A stretch of 5,917 bases of DNA, taken from contig WRCL01000133.1 in the NCBI GenBank assembly GCA_009783975.1, positions 1 to 5,917 of the forward strand, written 5' to 3'. Position 1 is the stretch's first letter. Every line of letters starts with the position of its first letter. This document shows, in pieces, positions 4,029-5,917 of this stretch. The DNA comes from Micrococcales bacterium. GTDB taxonomy: Bacteria > Actinomycetota > Actinomycetes > Actinomycetales > Cellulomonadaceae. A program made the position numbers and the translations under genes. The notes beneath the pieces were generated by a model. The model had not been told where the DNA came from and ran no database searches. It saw only the letters and a list, made by a program, of their open reading frames with translations.

Positions 4029-5792
4029 CTACGGGGCGTCGTAGCCCGTGAAGACTCTGATGCTGGTTCCTTTCCTCTGGAGATAGATCTTCCCATCCTC
4101 TCCTCTGAAGCAGTCAAAACGGCTCACCTCTCTCCTGGGAACAAATTCTTCCTTAAATTTCTCTACGGTCGAGAATTCGTTATCGTGGACCCACTGCCTG
4201 ATCCGGTCATTGTCGATTCTTGTTAGATTTCCTCCGGCAGGAGGTTCTTCTTCGACGGCCGGGCGACTTCCGCTCTCGTTTGACCACCAGCCGTCGTCTC
4301 CGGAGGCTTCGTTGAGCATGGCGTGGACCATGAGGGTGCCGCCGACGGCGGCGCCGGTGGCCAGGGCGACACCTGAGGCGGTGATGATCACCTCGCCGGT
4401 GACGAGCACGAGGGCGGCTCCGGCGGGCGGGAACATCACGAACGCCAGCAGCAGGATCGCCAGGCCGAGGATGAACTCCGCCGACGACAGCGCATCGAGG
4501 ATATGGAAGTTGCGGACCAGGTGCTCGGTGGGGCCACCGGCCCTGGCCATGCCCACCAGCAGCACCACGGTGAACGCCGCGCAGGTGGTGGTCGTGGACA
4601 CGCGGCTCAGCAACCGCACCGCCAGCTCGTGCCCACCAGCGCGGCGCAGGCGCCACAACGCCCGGACCAGCCCAGGCACGACGCTGGCAGCCAGGCCCAC
4701 GGCGGCCAGGAGCCCGACGACGACCAGGGCGGTCCCCACCGTCCCTGACATCGCCGACTGCACCTGCTTGCTGTCAGGGAACCCACCGACGACCAAGAAC
4801 ACCAGTGCTGGGACCATCGCGACCAGCCACACCGCTGTGCGCCACGAACACCAGGCGCGCCACCACACACCCAGCTGGCGCCGCCCAGCCGTCCGCCACC
4901 TGCCCTGGTCCTTCGCGGCGGCCAGGCGGCCCACCGCTTCGACCGCCGGGCCCACCTCGTCAGGGGCCCCAGCAGCCACAGCATTGCCCGCACCGCGGCG
5001 GCCCAGCACCACGTGCCAGGCCGCGACCGCGCTCCAGGGCACTGCCCGCACCGCGGCGACGCCCACCGCGACCGGGACCAGCCCGTGCCACGGCTCACCA
5101 GGCAGCAACAGCCCTGCCACGGCACGCCGTGCCCGGGCCATGCACACCCTGTCGACGACGACCACCACGACCAGGACCACCACCAGCCCGCCGGTGACCT
5201 TGTCGTTCACCCACATGGCCGCACCTGCCGCCGCCGTACCGGCGAACTGCGCGGCCGCCGGGTCGGCGAACATCGCCTCGGCGTTGCTCGCCGCGTGCGC
5301 CAGCGCCGCCCACGCGACCGGCACCACCCCCAGCACCCGGGCCACCCCACGGCGGCGCACCACCCAGACCACCCCCAGCGCAGCCACCGCCGTCCACACC
5401 AGGTGCAGGTTCGGGTGGCTCGACGACAGCCACAGACCCCCAGACCCGGCCGGGTTCGGCTGCCACGTCGTCAACGACGTGCCCACCGACGGGACCGTCA
5501 CCGGCGACAACGACCCACCCACCAACCAGTCCCCACCGGCCGGCAGCACCATCGAGCCGACCCGCCCATACCGCAGCGCCGCCTCCATCAGCTCAAACCC
5601 CATGCCCAGACCCGCCCCGACCAGCAAGTGGTCAGTCCACCCCAGCTGGCGGTGCACCCGCGGGAACACCACAGCCAGCACCAGCAGCGGCGCGACCTTC
5701 ACGACCTCTTCGAACACCGGGTCCCACGTCCACGCCGCCCGACGAACCACCTCACCCAACGGCCACGACCGCGACGCCAGCACCCGGGTCAA
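4029..5792 (-). CDS. PrsW-like multi-pass membrane protease fused to a C-terminal toxin tip; 5' end cut by an IS
   Basis: The open frame gives about 587 residues. The N-terminal third carries the PrsW glutamic-protease pattern: EEVVK at 28-32 (EExxK), FELME at 66-70 (FxxxE), and HAASN at 166-170, where HxxxD is usual. Hydrophobic segments fall near 33-43, 55-75, 128-146, 150-168, 201-213, 319-337, 351-374, 400-416, 439-462 and 463-489. After the last segment comes the linker GTLMVHAMLNEASGDD (485-500), a Pro/Glu-rich spacer and a tip of about 65 residues (523-587). The tip has a strand-rich, basic end (FRGEDGKIYLQRKG) encoded at about 43-50% GC against about 78% in the backbone. PrsW proteins normally have more sequence, including membrane helices, before EExxK. 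Here the frame meets an IS end at 5796, so the first codon (TTG at 5792, no ribosome binding site) is unlikely to be native and the gene is probably 5'-truncated. Proposed role: a membrane-anchored toxin released by intramembrane proteolysis. Tip activity is unknown. Confidence 0.72.
   Translation of the reverse strand: MTRVLASRSWPLGEVVRRAAWTWDPVFEEVVKVAPLLVLAVVFPRVHRQLGWTDHLLVGAGLGMGFELMEAALRYGRVGSMVLPAGGDWLVGGSLSPVTVPSVGTSLTTWQPNPAGSGGLWLSSSHPNLHLVWTAVAALGVVWVVRRRGVARVLGVVPVAWAALAHAASNAEAMFADPAAAQFAGTAAAGAAMWVNDKVTGGLVVVLVVVVVVDRVCMARARRAVAGLLLPGEPWHGLVPVAVGVAAVRAVPWSAVAAWHVVLGRRGAGNAVAAGAPDEVGPAVEAVGRLAAAKDQGRWRTAGRRQLGVWWRAWCSWRTAVWLVAMVPALVFLVVGGFPDSKQVQSAMSGTVGTALVVVGLLAAVGLAASVVPGLVRALWRLRRAGGHELAVRLLSRVSTTTTCAAFTVVLLVGMARAGGPTEHLVRNFHILDALSSAEFILGLAILLLAFVMFPPAGAALVLVTGEVIITASGVALATGAAVGGTLMVHAMLNEASGDDGWWSNESGSRPAVEEEPPAGGNLTRIDNDRIRQWVHDNEFSTVEKFKEEFVPRREVSRFDCFRGEDGKIYLQRKGTSIRVFTGYDAP
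4300..4370. repeat. 71-base pre-toxin linker repeat, copy in the full gene
   Basis: Encodes the end of the last membrane segment and the start of the GTLMVHAMLNEASGDD linker, directly before the toxin tip. It is identical to 2975-3045. Its position exactly at the backbone/tip boundary makes it the natural crossover site for tip replacement. Confidence 0.95.
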
Positions 5793-5795
5793 CCC

Positions 5796-5823
5796 TGAAG
5801 CGTCCGAGGTTTCGTGCCGCTCC
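5796..5823. repeat. Putative terminal inverted repeat of the IS3-family element
   Basis: About 28 bases lie between the element's outer edge, starting TGAAGCGTCCGAGG, and the transposase stop. The TG start and short distance to the stop codon fit IS3-family right ends. The inner boundary of the repeat is a guess, because the other end is not visible. Confidence 0.5.
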
Positions 5824-5917
5824 TATGCGGGTCTCGGCTCTCGGGCGAGGGCCGAGTAGTGGTCGTGCTCGTATCGTACCGGGCTGGTCATGCCCAGGGT
5901 GGAGTGCAGACGGTCCT
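5823..5917 (-). CDS. IS3-family transposase (OrfB, integrase-core type), last 30 residues
   Basis: The frame entering from the right edge encodes DRLHSTLGMTSPVRYEHDHY and ends at a TAG (5823-5825). RLHSxLGxxSPVxYE is the standard C-terminal signature of IS3-family OrfB DDE transposases, following the catalytic core, which lies outside the window. The stop is normal for the family, so this end looks intact. The TAG happens to be in the same reading frame as the PrsW-type gene, 33 bases upstream of its first TTG. Transcription of the transposase could therefore run straight into the toxin gene. Confidence 0.82.
   Translation of the reverse strand, partial: DRLHSTLGMTSPVRYEHDHYSALAREPRPA

Larger units (their letters stand above)
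5796..5917 (-). mobile_element. IS3-family insertion sequence, terminal part, running off the window
   Basis: The element is recognised by the transposase C-terminus it encodes (5823-5917) and by a terminus that starts with TG at 5796 (TGAAGCGTCCGA...), as IS3-family inverted repeats do. Only one end is in the window, so the matching inverted repeat and target duplication cannot be checked. It abuts the 5' end of the PrsW-type gene at 5795, which points to insertion within that gene. Confidence 0.75.

Noticed and set aside
4985..5058. Repeated 16-mer TGCCCGCACCGCGGCG at 4985-5000 and 5043-5058
   Set aside because: The spacing is 58 bases, not a multiple of three, and both sit in GC-rich Ala/Arg/Val coding sequence; most likely chance.
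5160..5195. GTC/GTG-rich tract as a microsatellite
   Set aside because: It encodes a poly-Val membrane helix (residues about 203-213) of the PrsW-type protein; composition is explained by coding for a hydrophobic segment.
4210..5859. A 549-residue open frame on the plus strand opposite the PrsW-type gene
   Set aside because: It is rich in Thr, Ala, Pro and Arg with no hydrophobic pattern or motif, as expected for the complement of a GC-rich gene. The minus frame has protease motifs, membrane segments and a coupled downstream gene.

Overview
The window is mostly about 70% GC or more, with GC-rich third codon positions. It carries a beta-class carbonic anhydrase, a small alarmone synthetase remnant, a PrsW-like membrane protease-toxin and an IS3-family element. 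Together these suggest a high-GC actinomycete, perhaps a Micrococcales/Cellulomonas-type organism (inference). Nearly every real gene is on the minus strand, so biological order runs from the right edge to the left.

Right to left: (1) 5796-5917 is the end of an IS3-family insertion sequence. It carries the last 30 residues of the transposase and abuts, and apparently truncates, the next gene. (2) 4029-5792 is a large multi-pass membrane protein. It has PrsW-type glutamic protease motifs (EExxK, FxxxE, HxxxN) and ends in a short, low-GC C-terminal domain, read here as a polymorphic toxin tip. (3) 3583-3999 is a DUF4279-like protein 29 bases downstream, read as the cognate immunity protein. (4) 3046 to about 3470, on the plus strand, is a broken relic of a RelA/SpoT-type (p)ppGpp synthetase. 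(5) 2662-3045 is an orphan second toxin tip. It begins with 71 bases identical to the pre-toxin linker of the large gene and is followed 2 bases later by immunity gene B (2192-2659). (6) 1796-2044 is a frameshifted 5' fragment of the carbonic anhydrase gene. (7) 1672-1795 is the tail of a third toxin tip, homologous to the second, followed by immunity gene A (1197-1661), a homologue of B. (8) A possible 35-residue membrane peptide (1013-1120) and the intact carbonic anhydrase (177-902) complete the locus.

The most economical reading is a polymorphic toxin-immunity locus caught during tip exchange. One PrsW-anchored toxin backbone sits next to displaced orphan toxin/immunity modules. They share its linker sequence and have been rearranged through a carbonic-anhydrase flank. 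Toxin tips and parts of the immunity genes have much lower GC (about 45-55% in samples) than the backbone (up to about 78%), as expected for cassettes acquired separately. The toxic activity of the tips and the immunity roles are inferred from architecture and position; I did not recognise a named toxin family. I see no tRNA, rRNA or CRISPR array.
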